Source: Opitutales bacterium (GTDB lineage Bacteria > Verrucomicrobiota > Verrucomicrobiia > Opitutales > Oceanipulchritudinaceae). Taken from it: a stretch of DNA of 64,000 bases. The stretch is taken from positions 248,001-312,000 of the forward strand of contig JAFGCZ010000006.1 in NCBI GenBank assembly GCA_016932335.1. The letters run 5' to 3'. The notes under the pieces were generated by a model. It was given only the letters and a program-made list of their open reading frames with translations, did no database searches and was not told the origin of the DNA. The number at the start of each line of letters is the position of its first letter. Position 1 is the stretch's first letter. Below are positions 48,071 to 57,613 of this stretch, piece by piece. The translations under genes and the position numbers were made by a program.

Positions 48071-49399
48071 ATGAAAACGCATCAATTTAAAGGTATTTGT
48101 GCCGGACTTTTTCTCTCTGCAGTTTCCCTGCACGGAGAAAACCTCATGGATGTTTTCCATCTGGCGGAGCAGAATAACTCCGACTACGAGGCGGTTAAAT
48201 ACCGTTTCGAGGCCCAGCAGGAGACCCTCAACATTGGCCGTGCGGCATTACTTCCACAGGTTTCCGCTTCTGCCAACTGGAATTGGAATTCCGACGAATT
48301 AACCTTTACCGACGGAGGCGATCAGACTCAGGGAATGGCTGGTGAGCATGGTTACGACACCAAATCGCTCAGCCTCACCCTGCGTCAGCCGTTATTCAAC
48401 TGGTATGCCCTGCGCCGTTACCAGCGGGCGAAAACAGAAGTTTTGCAATCGGCATTACAGTTTGAAAGTGCCCACCAGCAGCTTATTCTCCAGTCGGCAT
48501 CCGCTTACTTGAATATTCTTCTGGCCAGAGAATCCAAAGATACTGCAGTTGCCGAAAAAGAAGCGCTGGAGGAGTATTTCAATCGTGTTAGTAAATCGTA
48601 CGATGCCGGATTGGCCGATGTCACTACATTGAATGAAGCCCGTGCCCGCAACGATTTGGCAACCTCTTCGCTCATTGCCGCAGAAAACGACCTTGTTGTG
48701 GCCGAGTATGCCATGGAGCGCCTTATCGGTCAGCAGTTGACGGACCTCGATTCCCTTAGCCGTGAGATTAACCTCCAGTTGCCCGATCCCCAGGATCGCC
48801 AGTACTGGATTGATGCCGCTATGCAGGGCAACATCGCCTTCAAAGCAGCCGAGCTGGGGGTGGATATTGCCCGTTACCAGGTGGGCGAAGCAGAAGGTAA
48901 CCGCTATCCTACGGTAGACCTCGTCGCCAACCAATACTGGTCTGAAGACGATACCATGCACCGCCCTGTGGACCTCGATAACCAATTTTTCGGCCTTCAG
49001 GTGTCTGTTCCGCTCTTTACCGGCGGTTTGCTTACCTCTCAGGCCCGCAGTGCCCAGTCGATGCTTTCTGCGGCCCGCGCCGATCGCGAGACTGCCCGCC
49101 GCACCGCCATTTACGATACCACCAGCGCATTTACCAATGTGCTCCGTTATGAATCATCCTGCCGGGCTGCCCGTCAGGCTGTAGTCTCCACCCAAAGTGC
49201 TTTGGAGGCGACCACCGTTGCGGTGGAAAACGGATTGCGCACGCCTTTGGACCAGTTGGATGCGTTGACTCAGCACTATACCGCCCTGCGTAGCGAGAGC
49301 AACGCCCGCTACGCCTACCTTCTGGCCCGCCTGCAGCTACGCTACGCCATCGGCGATTTGCGCGAGGCGGACCTCATGGAGATTCAAAACCTTCAATAG
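48071..49399 (+). CDS. TolC-family outer membrane efflux channel
   Basis: Trimeric outer-membrane exit channel for the RND pump. The ATG giving MKTHQFKGICAGLFLSAVSL (442 residues) starts a signal peptide cleaved near LHGEN; an upstream TTG is rejected. Two internal repeats of coiled-coil and barrel strands are seen, each beginning like LAEQNNSDYEAVKYRFEAQQ and ELGVDIARYQVGEAEGNRYP. It is the last gene of the efflux operon, 12 bases after the pump and before a strong terminator. Confidence 0.92.
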   Translation: MKTHQFKGICAGLFLSAVSLHGENLMDVFHLAEQNNSDYEAVKYRFEAQQETLNIGRAALLPQVSASANWNWNSDELTFTDGGDQTQGMAGEHGYDTKSLSLTLRQPLFNWYALRRYQRAKTEVLQSALQFESAHQQLILQSASAYLNILLARESKDTAVAEKEALEEYFNRVSKSYDAGLADVTTLNEARARNDLATSSLIAAENDLVVAEYAMERLIGQQLTDLDSLSREINLQLPDPQDRQYWIDAAMQGNIAFKAAELGVDIARYQVGEAEGNRYPTVDLVANQYWSEDDTMHRPVDLDNQFFGLQVSVPLFTGGLLTSQARSAQSMLSAARADRETARRTAIYDTTSAFTNVLRYESSCRAARQAVVSTQSALEATTVAVENGLRTPLDQLDALTQHYTALRSESNARYAYLLARLQLRYAIGDLREADLMEIQNLQ

Positions 49400-49461
49400 A
49401 CTTTCCGTACGGTTCTCAGGAGAGAGAACCTGTATTAGGTACAAGACAGCAGCATAGATAA

Positions 49462-49496
49462 GGCCGGGGAGATTGCAGCTCCCCGGCCGTTTTCTT
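49462..49496 (+). terminator. Intrinsic terminator of the efflux operon
   Basis: GGCCGGGGAG pairs perfectly with CTCCCCGGCC around a 7-base loop (10-base, GC-rich stem), followed by GTTTTCTT. It lies 62 bases after the TolC stop. The convergent aroC gene ends 23 bases further on; a minus-strand T-run is absent, so it acts mainly for the efflux operon. Confidence 0.85.
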
Positions 49497-49518
49497 GGTA
49501 AAATTTCAGGATTTTGAT

Positions 49519-50616
49519 TTATTGCTGAAACTCAAAACAGCGGTTTTGTGCGTGCTGACGCATCCAGTGGTCAACCAGTACCAGAGACGTCATCGCCTCA
49601 ACAATAGGCACCGCTCGCGGCAGCACACAGGGATCGTGCCTGCCTTTGCCGATAACGCTTGCAGGATTGCCACTGAGGTCCACCGTGCTTTGTTCCTTTA
49701 AAATGGTTGCTGTTGGCTTAAAGGCGATGCGGAAGGTGAGTTCCTCACCGCTGGTAATACCGCCCAGTGTGCCACCGGCATAATTGCTCTTCGTGCGGAT
49801 TATCCCATCGCGAATTTCAAACAGGTCATTGTGTTCGCTGCCCTTCAGTAACGTGCCTTCAAAGCCGCTCCCTACGGTAAAGCCTTTGGCGGCTGGGATG
49901 CTCAGCATGGCCTTTCCCAAATCTGCCTCAATCCGGTCGAAGATCGGTTCTCCCAGTCCCGCCGGGCATCCGCTCACATGGCAGCGGATTACTCCGCCCA
50001 CACTGTCGCCGTCCTTGCGCACCGCATCAATCAAGTCATACATCTGCTGCGCATAGTCGGCATCGGGGCAACGCACTGCATTAGCTTCCACCGCTTCTTC
50101 ATTTGGCGCGCTGCTCAATTCAGGCATACGGATTCCGTGGATGCTTTCCACGTAGGCCACAATGCGGATGGGCGTGGCCAGTGTCAAAATCTTGCGGGCA
50201 ATGGCTCCTGCCGCTACGCGGCCGATGGTTTCCCGGGCGCTGGAGCGGCCACCGCCTTCTACAGCCCGCAAGCCGTATTTCATCTGGTAGCTGTAGTCTG
50301 CATGGCTCGGGCGGAATTTATCCCGCATTTCGTCATAAGCCCCGGGTCGCTGATCCTGGTTCACCACATTCATGGCAATCGGAGTTCCCAGAGTCTTGCC
50401 CTGGTACACTCCTGAGAAAAAGCTGACCGTGTCGCTCTCCGCCCGCTGAGTGGTGATTTTGCTCTGACCTGGCTTACGCCGGTCCAATTCTTTTTGCACA
50501 TCAGCCTCGCACAGGGGCAACCCTGCAGGACAGCCGTCCACCACTACGCCGACACTGCCGCCGTGGCTTTCGCCCCAGGTGGAGAGAGTAAAGAGCTTTC
50601 CGAATGTACTGGACAT
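49519..50616 (-). CDS. aroC: Chorismate synthase
   Basis: Last enzyme of the shikimate pathway, converting EPSP to chorismate with reduced FMN. Its 365 residues begin MSSTFGKLFTLSTWGESHGG. The three family signatures are present: GESHGG near the N-terminus, EGGGRSSARETIGRVAAGA in the middle and KSNYAGGTLGGITSGEE in the C-terminal part. RPSHADYSYQMKYG also fits. It follows cysS by 62 bases on the same strand and may share its transcript. Confidence 0.97.
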   Translation of the reverse strand: MSSTFGKLFTLSTWGESHGGSVGVVVDGCPAGLPLCEADVQKELDRRKPGQSKITTQRAESDTVSFFSGVYQGKTLGTPIAMNVVNQDQRPGAYDEMRDKFRPSHADYSYQMKYGLRAVEGGGRSSARETIGRVAAGAIARKILTLATPIRIVAYVESIHGIRMPELSSAPNEEAVEANAVRCPDADYAQQMYDLIDAVRKDGDSVGGVIRCHVSGCPAGLGEPIFDRIEADLGKAMLSIPAAKGFTVGSGFEGTLLKGSEHNDLFEIRDGIIRTKSNYAGGTLGGITSGEELTFRIAFKPTATILKEQSTVDLSGNPASVIGKGRHDPCVLPRAVPIVEAMTSLVLVDHWMRQHAQNRCFEFQQ

Positions 50617-50678
50617 AATTCCCTTAGCTAACCTGCAAACGCATTCTGTTCAAGCTAAAGCATTGCTGCTGTTGGACT

Positions 50679-52112
50679 TCAGCAGGGCTCAACGCTGTAA
50701 CCTTCCCTGGTATCGATAATTTTCCAGCCCTTTTCCTGCAACTCCTGCCGCAATGCATCTGCCGTGCCCCAATCTTTGGCCTTTTTCGCCTCGGAGCGTT
50801 TTTCTGCCAGAGCGGCAATATCTGCAGGCACCTCAACCACAGGCTTTGCTTCTTGCTGCTTGCGCAGTGAGGCCACTTCAACTTCCAGCCCCAGCGCATA
50901 AGTTAGTGCGGCAATGGCTTTCAGATCCACTTCCAAGGCTTCAACCTGAGGTTTTGTCTTGGCCAGTTTCTTCAGTGCGGAGAACATCGCCCCCAGAGCA
51001 GCCGGCGTGTTTAGGTCGTTGCTCAATGCCATCCAGGCATTGCTCAAACTACCAAAATCGCTTACGATGCCACCGCGGTAATCGCTGAGTTCCTTCCCTT
51101 CGGGCAGGATTTTTTCCAGCATTTCCGCCAGCTTACCCAAGGCACTGGTCGCCGCATCCAGACCGTTGAAGGTAAAGTTCAACTGCTGCCGGTAATGCCC
51201 GTTGAGGAAGGCCATGCGAATGGCCATTGCCGAGTAGCCCTTATCCAGCAAGTCCTGCAGCACAAAGAAGTTCCCCAGGCTCTTGGACATTTTTTTGCCC
51301 TCAACCATCAGGTGGGTACTGTGCATCCAGTGGCGGCAAAATTCCTTTCCCGTGGCCGCCTCACTTTGGGCAATTTCATTTTCGTGGTGCGGGAAGCACA
51401 AATCCTCTCCGCCGGCATGTAAATCAAACGTTTCGCCCAGATATTTTATGCTCATGGCCGAGCACTCCAGGTGCCAGCCGGGGCGTCCCTGCCCCCAGGG
51501 GCTTTCCCAGTAATTATCGCCATCCTCTGGCTTGCGAGCTTTCCACAGGGCAAAGTCGGCAACGTTGTCGCGTTCGTATTCATCGGCATCGTTGGCTCGC
51601 CCGGCACTGTTGGTATCCTGCGTGCGCAACTCTTCGGGATCAAAGTGACTCAACTTACCGTAGCAGCAGAAGCTTTTGACCCGGTAGTAGACGGATCCGT
51701 CGGCTCCCTGGTAGGCATGCCCCTTGTCCATCAGCTTTTGCACGATGTCGATCTGCTCCGGGATGTGTTCTGTGGCCCGCGGTTCCACATCGGGAATCAG
51801 CAGATTCAGCAAAGCGCAGTCTTCGTGGAACTTTGTCGTCCACTTTTCCGTAAAAGCACTCAGAGTCATTCCCTGTTCCTGAGAGCTGCGGATGGTTTTG
51901 TCATCAACATCAGTAATGTTGCGCACGTAGTAAGGGTTCAGCCCGGCTACTTTGAGCGTGCGGTAAAGAATGTCCGCACGGGTAAAAGTGATAAAGTTGC
52001 CGATGTGTGCCGGCCCGTACACGGTGGGCCCGCAAACATACATACGGAACTGGTTTCCATCTAAAGGCGTTAATTCAGAGATTTCCCTGCTGAGGGTATT
52101 GAAGAGCTTCAT
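50679..52112 (-). CDS. cysS: Cysteinyl-tRNA synthetase
   Basis: Charges tRNA-Cys. The ATG giving MKLFNTLSREISELTP is chosen; the open frame runs 16 codons further upstream but the family starts here. Zinc ligands are Cys27 in MYVCGPTVY, Cys217, His242 and Glu246 in DLCFPHHENEIAQSE. The HIGH-type motif is HIGN at 37-40 and KMSKS is at 274-278. Its 477 residues match the family, and the C-terminal DALRQELQEKGW segment is typical. Confidence 0.97.
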   Translation of the reverse strand: MKLFNTLSREISELTPLDGNQFRMYVCGPTVYGPAHIGNFITFTRADILYRTLKVAGLNPYYVRNITDVDDKTIRSSQEQGMTLSAFTEKWTTKFHEDCALLNLLIPDVEPRATEHIPEQIDIVQKLMDKGHAYQGADGSVYYRVKSFCCYGKLSHFDPEELRTQDTNSAGRANDADEYERDNVADFALWKARKPEDGDNYWESPWGQGRPGWHLECSAMSIKYLGETFDLHAGGEDLCFPHHENEIAQSEAATGKEFCRHWMHSTHLMVEGKKMSKSLGNFFVLQDLLDKGYSAMAIRMAFLNGHYRQQLNFTFNGLDAATSALGKLAEMLEKILPEGKELSDYRGGIVSDFGSLSNAWMALSNDLNTPAALGAMFSALKKLAKTKPQVEALEVDLKAIAALTYALGLEVEVASLRKQQEAKPVVEVPADIAALAEKRSEAKKAKDWGTADALRQELQEKGWKIIDTREGYSVEPC

Positions 52113-52247
52113 AGTCTTAATGCTCAAATAGGTTAGGCAATATTCGGGGGCGAAAAACAACTCGGTGAATTCAATTCACCGGCAACATCGCTTGAAATTC
52201 ACGTCAAATGCCTTCATGATGCGGCTAAGTTGGCAAAAGGATCACAT

Positions 52248-53300
52248 ATGTGCAATAAGAATTCCCTTAATCTTCCCCGCCGTCTGCGCCGCCTGCGGCG
52301 CTCTCCGGCAATCCGTTCTCTGGTCGCCGAAACTTCCGTTTCTGTTTCGGACCTCATTCAGCCCATTTTCGTCAAAGAAGATTTAGGGGCTCCTCAACCG
52401 ATTGCTTCCATGCCGGGCCAGTTCCGCTGTTCTCTGGAAGATACCGTTACCGAATGCCTCAAGCTCTATCAGGCCGGGATCAGGGGAGTTGCTCCTTTTC
52501 CGAAAATCGACCCCGTCAAAAAAACGCCGGATGGGGCAGATGCCCTTTGCCCGGAGACAATCGTTCTGAGAACCTTTCGGGCCATCAAGCAAGCCGTTCC
52601 CGAATTGCTCATCTTTGCCGATCTGGCGCTGGACCCCTATACCACGCACGGGCACGATGGCATCCTCAACGAGGAAGGGAGTGATGTGCTCAACGACGAA
52701 ACCGTGGACGCTCTTTGCCGTATGGCGGTCGCTTCAGCCGCTGCCGGTGCCGATTTTGTCGCTCCCAGCGATATGATGGACGGTCGGGTGAGAGCCATTC
52801 GCGCAGCTTTGGACGAAGCCGGATACACCGGTGTGGGCATTCTTGCCTACAGTGCAAAGTTCAACAGTGCTTATTACGGCCCCTTCCGCGATGCGGTAGG
52901 CAGTGCCGCTTCTGCGGGGACCACGCTTTTGGGCAAACACACCTACCAGATCGATCCCGCCAACGCACGCCAGGCGGTGGATGATGCCCTTCTTGATGTT
53001 TCCGAAGGCGCTGATATGCTCATGGTCAAACCGGCTGGTCCCTACTTGGATGTGATCCACCGATTGCGTGAAAAAACACTTTTGCCCGTGGCTGCCTATC
53101 AGGTCAGTGGAGAATATGCTCAAATTCACGCTGCGGCGCAATTGGGCTGGCTGGATTACACCCGTACTAGAGACGAATCACTGCTCGCCATTAAACGGGC
53201 CGGGGCTGATTTTATCCTAACCTATTTTGCCCGTGAGATTGCCCTGAAGTCAGATGAGCCTTCTATTCTCTCTGTAGCTTCGCCTGCCGAAGGAATATAA
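52248..53300 (+). CDS. hemB: Delta-aminolevulinic acid dehydratase (porphobilinogen synthase)
   Basis: Condenses two 5-aminolevulinate molecules to porphobilinogen in heme synthesis. AAAAGG at 52235-52240 lies 7 bases before the ATG giving MCNKNSLNLPRRLRR, which decides against a TTG six codons upstream. Schiff-base lysines are K204 in YSAKFNSAYYGPFR and K261 in MVKPAGPYLDV. In the metal-site region the enzyme has DLALDPYTTHGHDG with Asp in place of the zinc cysteines, which marks it as the magnesium-dependent type. It is divergent from cysS. Confidence 0.96.
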   Translation: MCNKNSLNLPRRLRRLRRSPAIRSLVAETSVSVSDLIQPIFVKEDLGAPQPIASMPGQFRCSLEDTVTECLKLYQAGIRGVAPFPKIDPVKKTPDGADALCPETIVLRTFRAIKQAVPELLIFADLALDPYTTHGHDGILNEEGSDVLNDETVDALCRMAVASAAAGADFVAPSDMMDGRVRAIRAALDEAGYTGVGILAYSAKFNSAYYGPFRDAVGSAASAGTTLLGKHTYQIDPANARQAVDDALLDVSEGADMLMVKPAGPYLDVIHRLREKTLLPVAAYQVSGEYAQIHAAAQLGWLDYTRTRDESLLAIKRAGADFILTYFAREIALKSDEPSILSVASPAEGI

Positions 53301-53388
53301 TTGCCAGTTGAGCTCTGTTTCTGGTATCTAAGCAGCTCTGCTTTCTCCCTGAACATCTCTGGGTGGTGTTATTGGAATCTATTACGGT

Positions 53389-55599
53389 GTGAATGCCCCT
53401 CTTTACAGCGATTCGGAAATTGAATCGGCATCAAATCCCTTCAGATTTAGGTACCTTTGTATCTATGCCGGGTTTTTGTTGCTCATCATCTTTTTTATAT
53501 CACTTCAGCGCATGGGGCGCGAGGGTCGGCCCTTTCCCTCTGGGGCGCAGGAACAGATGGATTACCTGCTCATTCAGGGCGAATCCCTTTCCATTGATCA
53601 AATTGCTTCTGGAGATTACGATAGAGCTTTTCTTCACATAAAAGACCCCAAAAAACGCATCGATTCAGGCAAAGGTGAGCTGTGGCTCCGTTTGACGTTC
53701 CACAACGATGGAGAAGCCAAAGATGTTATCCTTGAGTCCAACAGCAACTACCTGCCCATGATGGATCTCTATGCCCGAAAGGCAGATGGTTCCTGGCAGC
53801 GCTGGCCCGGCGGGCTTTCCGTGGCCCCGGCCTACCGGCAGATTGCTTCGCGCTCTTTTGCCTTTTCTATGACGCTTCCGGCTGACGGTTCTGTAATCTA
53901 TTACCTGCATGTGGATCCTTCAGGCGTCTATGCCCCCGAGTTCCTGCTTTGGGATAAACCCTACCAATTTTTCTATGCCAAGCGTGTTGAGTGGTACTGG
54001 ATCGGTCTGTTTTTCGGTGCCTTGCTCGCCTTGCTGCTCTACAATCTCTATTCGCTCATCATTCTCTGGCGTAAGGATACGTTCTACTATACGCTCTTCC
54101 TCTTCAGCTTTGCCTGCCTCTTTATTATTGGGCAGGACCTCCATGTCTTCATCCTTCAGAATGTTTCGCCCTACATTCGGAACATGACGATTATCCTGCT
54201 TTACGGAACCACCGCTTACCTCATGGGGCGCTTTACCACGGAATTTCTTGAGCTGAAAAGTGTGCTCCCACGTGTGGCTGCTGTATTACAGCACTATTTA
54301 ACTTTTATTCTTGGCGCTTCCCTGATGGTGATGGCAGTGATGACCTTTCAGCAGTCGGGAGGTTTTGGCGATAATCAGGACCTCGCTGTCCGTGTGCGTC
54401 AGCTCTCTCTGAGCATCTATTTTCTTTTCATCCTCATCATAGGTTTTCTGTTGCCTATTGCTGGTGTTCTGGCAGCCCGCAAATCGATACGCCAAGCCAA
54501 GCTGTTCCTCGTTTCTTTTATCGCGTTCTTCATGGGCATTATGCCTACGCTTTTCTACAACGCCAACTTGCGCGAGGCGGATATTACAGACGAGTTCTTC
54601 CTCAATATGGGAGCCGGAATTCAACTGGTGCTGCTTTCCATCGGCCTGGCCGATCGTTTTCGACTCATTCGTATGGAAAAGGATAAAGCCCAGCGACAGG
54701 TGCTTGTGGAAACCAAGCGGCATCAGGAGTTGCAGCAGACCTACACCAAACAGTTGGAAATGGAGGTCTCCGAGCGCACGAAAAACCTCAGTGATAGCTT
54801 GTCCAGGATTGAGCAACTCAATGGAAACCTTCAGCGCATTAGCCGGGAAAAAAGCGAGATTCTTGCCGTGGCCTCTCACGATTTGAGGAATCCCATCGCC
54901 GGTATTCGTGGTCTGGCAACCCTGCTTCGCGATGAGTTGAATAACGGCGTGTTGGATAAAGAAAACGGTGCTGAATTATTGTTGACCATTGAGGATACCT
55001 CCGAGCGTATCCTAGAATTGATTACCAATCTTTTGGATTTGAATCGATTGGAGCAGGAGACCTCTCATTTGGACTGCGAAAAAGAAGACCTGCGTAACCT
55101 AGTAAGCAGCAGTATTGCTGCCCAACGCCGCTTTGCGGAAAGTAAAGATATTATTATTGAGGGAGTTTTTCCAGAGAAGGAGTGCAACGTAAATGTCGAC
55201 TGTCTGACCATGATGCAGGCCATCGACAACCTTATCTCCAATGCCATTAAGTATGGACCTCTTGGTTCCAAGATACATGCCTACATTCAGCTCACAGATA
55301 GCGAGTGCACCTTTTCCGTGAAAGACCACGGTGCAGGCATTCCTGAAGAAGAGCAGAACAAACTGTTTCGGAAGTTCAGTAAGCTTTCCTCTCGCCCGAC
55401 CAATGGAGAGCACTCCTCCGGTTTGGGGCTGGCAATCGTAAAGCGTATTGTTGATTTACACGGGGGCCACGTTGGATGCCGCAGTGTTCTTGGGCAGGGA
55501 TCTACTTTCTACATTACCTTGAAGCGTATCAGTGACGACAAGCCTGAGCTTCAAAATGTAAGCTCGAACGGAGAGGCTGGAAGTCCCTCTGCATTATAA
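53389..55599 (+). CDS. 7TMR-DISM sensor histidine kinase
   Basis: A 736-residue membrane kinase starting at GTG. An N-terminal membrane helix (about 22-40) leads to a periplasmic domain of about 155 residues resembling the 7TMR-DISM extracellular domain (GKGELWLRLTFHN, YYLHVDPSG). Seven membrane helices (about 200-425) follow, then a coiled coil, HisKA with His497 in AVASHDLRNPIAG, and a HATPase with NLISNAIKYGPLG, DHGAGIPEEEQ and SGLGLAIVKR. The periplasmic domain probably binds a carbohydrate-like ligand. There is no receiver gene beside it. Its end overlaps the opposing esterase gene by 49 bases. Confidence 0.9.
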   Translation: MNAPLYSDSEIESASNPFRFRYLCIYAGFLLLIIFFISLQRMGREGRPFPSGAQEQMDYLLIQGESLSIDQIASGDYDRAFLHIKDPKKRIDSGKGELWLRLTFHNDGEAKDVILESNSNYLPMMDLYARKADGSWQRWPGGLSVAPAYRQIASRSFAFSMTLPADGSVIYYLHVDPSGVYAPEFLLWDKPYQFFYAKRVEWYWIGLFFGALLALLLYNLYSLIILWRKDTFYYTLFLFSFACLFIIGQDLHVFILQNVSPYIRNMTIILLYGTTAYLMGRFTTEFLELKSVLPRVAAVLQHYLTFILGASLMVMAVMTFQQSGGFGDNQDLAVRVRQLSLSIYFLFILIIGFLLPIAGVLAARKSIRQAKLFLVSFIAFFMGIMPTLFYNANLREADITDEFFLNMGAGIQLVLLSIGLADRFRLIRMEKDKAQRQVLVETKRHQELQQTYTKQLEMEVSERTKNLSDSLSRIEQLNGNLQRISREKSEILAVASHDLRNPIAGIRGLATLLRDELNNGVLDKENGAELLLTIEDTSERILELITNLLDLNRLEQETSHLDCEKEDLRNLVSSSIAAQRRFAESKDIIIEGVFPEKECNVNVDCLTMMQAIDNLISNAIKYGPLGSKIHAYIQLTDSECTFSVKDHGAGIPEEEQNKLFRKFSKLSSRPTNGEHSSGLGLAIVKRIVDLHGGHVGCRSVLGQGSTFYITLKRISDDKPELQNVSSNGEAGSPSAL

Positions 55600-57476
55600 A
55601 GGTTGGCCGTCAGAGGGCTGTCGGCCCAGGCATAACGGACCCGTTTGGGATTGCTCACCTCGCTACAGGTAACACGTACCATATTTCTTCCAACCAAAAC
55701 AGCCTCGGCTATTTTAAAAATACCATCATCTCCGGCTACGGCAAAACTTTGCAACTGACCCCCTCCTTTGATCATCAGTCCAGCTCCTGTTGAATCAAAG
55801 GTAATGTAAATAGCTCCGCCTTCGCTTTTGGAGCATTGAGGAAGCGGGCCACTGCCGATAACGCTCTCCTCGCCATAAACGTTGGCAAATGCAGCCAAAG
55901 CCAATCGCTTGCCTATAGCCGCTTTGCTCAGTGCATGGATGTCGTTCCATTCCCCTAAATCCAAGCAGCTGGCCATAAATGCCCCCGGTATTTCCTGTGC
56001 CAGGCGTTGCTCATTGCGAAACTCAGCCCAGCCGCTTTCTCCGGTTCCGTCTCCAGATATACCAAAAACGGGTAACTGTGCATAAACACAGGGAAGTGCC
56101 TGTTCGGACTTTTTCCTCCAGTCATCCAGCATCGCACGGAATTTTGCCCTGTAGTCCTTACGTCCAATATTGGACTCTCCCTGATACCAGAGCACTCCTT
56201 TAAACTGCTTTCTCAATAGGGGAGCAAGCATCGCATTATACAAGCCCATCGGTTTCCAGCGAATAAAAACGGTCGGTGCAATGGCCTCCATCTCTGTTCC
56301 AACCTTGCACTTCCAGCTCCCCCGAAGATTTACCTCATAGCCGTCTACTTTCAGCTCGAAAGGTTTGTCGTAAGTAAAGTAAAGGCGTCCGGACGAAGCG
56401 GTAGCCTGGATGGTTATCACATTCTTTCCAGCCTTCAGCAATCCTTCCGGAACAGCATATTTTCTGGGTGGATACTGGTATGGGGTACTCCCTACACTCA
56501 CTCCGTTGATGTAGGCTTCATCGGAGTCAATCATCGTTCCCAGTTCAAGCATTCCGGCTTTTCCAGACAGTCTTTCCGGCAACTCAAATGTCTTGCGCAG
56601 CCACAGCGTTCCTTTGTCAAATTTAACTCCCTGTTCATCCGGATAGCCAGGCAGCATTATGTGCGTCCAGTCTTTGTCATTGTAATCAGAGGAAAACCAC
56701 TCTCCTTTTAAACCTGCGTCATTGTCGCGGAGTCTTCCATACCAGTCTGTATTGATGCGGTTGTTTTCGGCTTCCACCGACTCACACAATTCGGCACTTC
56801 TGTAGCGCATGCCTTCTTCCAGATCCTTGGGGTATCCCTGTAATGCTTCCTCGCTCATCCATGCCTCGATGGGCGAACCACCGACGGCGGAGACGACAAT
56901 GCCTATGGGGACATGATAGCGCGCCTCAGCCTCTCTGGCAAAAAAGTAGGCAGCTGCAGGAAATTCACCCAGATTCCGGGGATTTGCTTCCTTCCAACTG
57001 CCTCCGCAGTCCTCCTGAGGTGCCTCAAATACAGCATCCATTTTTACGGTAAAACAGCGCACGTAAGGGTTTTTGCTGTTGGCTATCTCTGGTTCGCACT
57101 TCTCCCGAACGCGATTTATAGGCAATTCCATGTTGGACTGACCGGAGCACAGCCAAACATCGCCGACATAAACGTCTCGTAGCAATACGGTTTCGTCGTC
57201 GCCCTCGATAATCATTTGTTCAGGGCCGGCCACTGTCTGCTCTGGCAGCAGAATACTCCAGTTGCCTTGCGAGTCTGCCTGCGTCTCATATGCGTTTCCC
57301 ATCCACTCTATGCGGATGGCTTCTGTGGCTTCAGCTTTACCATAAATCTCATTGGATTCTCCACGCTGCAGCACCATTCCACTGCTGATGATGTTGGGCA
57401 GAGTGATTTCCGCTTGAGTGAGATTACAGCTTAAAGCGCAAATCAAAGTTAGAAAGGGTGGGGTAAGGCGTTTCAT
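55551..57476 (-). CDS. Secreted sialate O-acetylesterase-like SGNH hydrolase
   Basis: A 641-residue esterase with signal peptide (cleavage near NLTQA). The nucleophile Ser114 lies in WLCSGQSNMELP, the typical sialate O-acetylesterase signature, and the C-terminal catalytic pair is in EWNDIHALSKAAIG. A galactose-binding-like domain is inserted at about residues 235-350 (GTLWLRKTFELP, IDSDEAYING), as in family members that act on acetylated polysaccharides. The ATG giving MKRLTPPFL is chosen because it begins the signal peptide, though MRVLMKRL four codons earlier is possible. Substrate is likely an acetylated glycan. Confidence 0.9.
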   Translation of the reverse strand: MKRLTPPFLTLICALSCNLTQAEITLPNIISSGMVLQRGESNEIYGKAEATEAIRIEWMGNAYETQADSQGNWSILLPEQTVAGPEQMIIEGDDETVLLRDVYVGDVWLCSGQSNMELPINRVREKCEPEIANSKNPYVRCFTVKMDAVFEAPQEDCGGSWKEANPRNLGEFPAAAYFFAREAEARYHVPIGIVVSAVGGSPIEAWMSEEALQGYPKDLEEGMRYRSAELCESVEAENNRINTDWYGRLRDNDAGLKGEWFSSDYNDKDWTHIMLPGYPDEQGVKFDKGTLWLRKTFELPERLSGKAGMLELGTMIDSDEAYINGVSVGSTPYQYPPRKYAVPEGLLKAGKNVITIQATASSGRLYFTYDKPFELKVDGYEVNLRGSWKCKVGTEMEAIAPTVFIRWKPMGLYNAMLAPLLRKQFKGVLWYQGESNIGRKDYRAKFRAMLDDWRKKSEQALPCVYAQLPVFGISGDGTGESGWAEFRNEQRLAQEIPGAFMASCLDLGEWNDIHALSKAAIGKRLALAAFANVYGEESVIGSGPLPQCSKSEGGAIYITFDSTGAGLMIKGGGQLQSFAVAGDDGIFKIAEAVLVGRNMVRVTCSEVSNPKRVRYAWADSPLTANLYNAEGLPASPFELTF

Positions 57477-57555
57477 GAGAACTCTCATCCATGTGTCTAT
57501 TCTCCAAAGTGTCAATCTGAGGCCATTTCTAACTATTGAATTGCTTTATCTGAAT

Positions 57556-57583
57556 ATAAAAAAAGCATCCCGAAGGATGCTTT
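57556..57583 (-). terminator. Intrinsic terminator after the acidic-protein gene
   Basis: On the minus strand AAAGCATCC pairs with GGATGCTTT around a TTCG tetraloop (9-base stem), followed directly by a T-run (TTTTTTTATA read across the stem end). It lies about 30 bases after the acidic-protein stop codon. Confidence 0.85.
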
Positions 57584-57613
57584 GAAAAAAGAGATGGAAA
57601 AAGGTCGAAGAGA

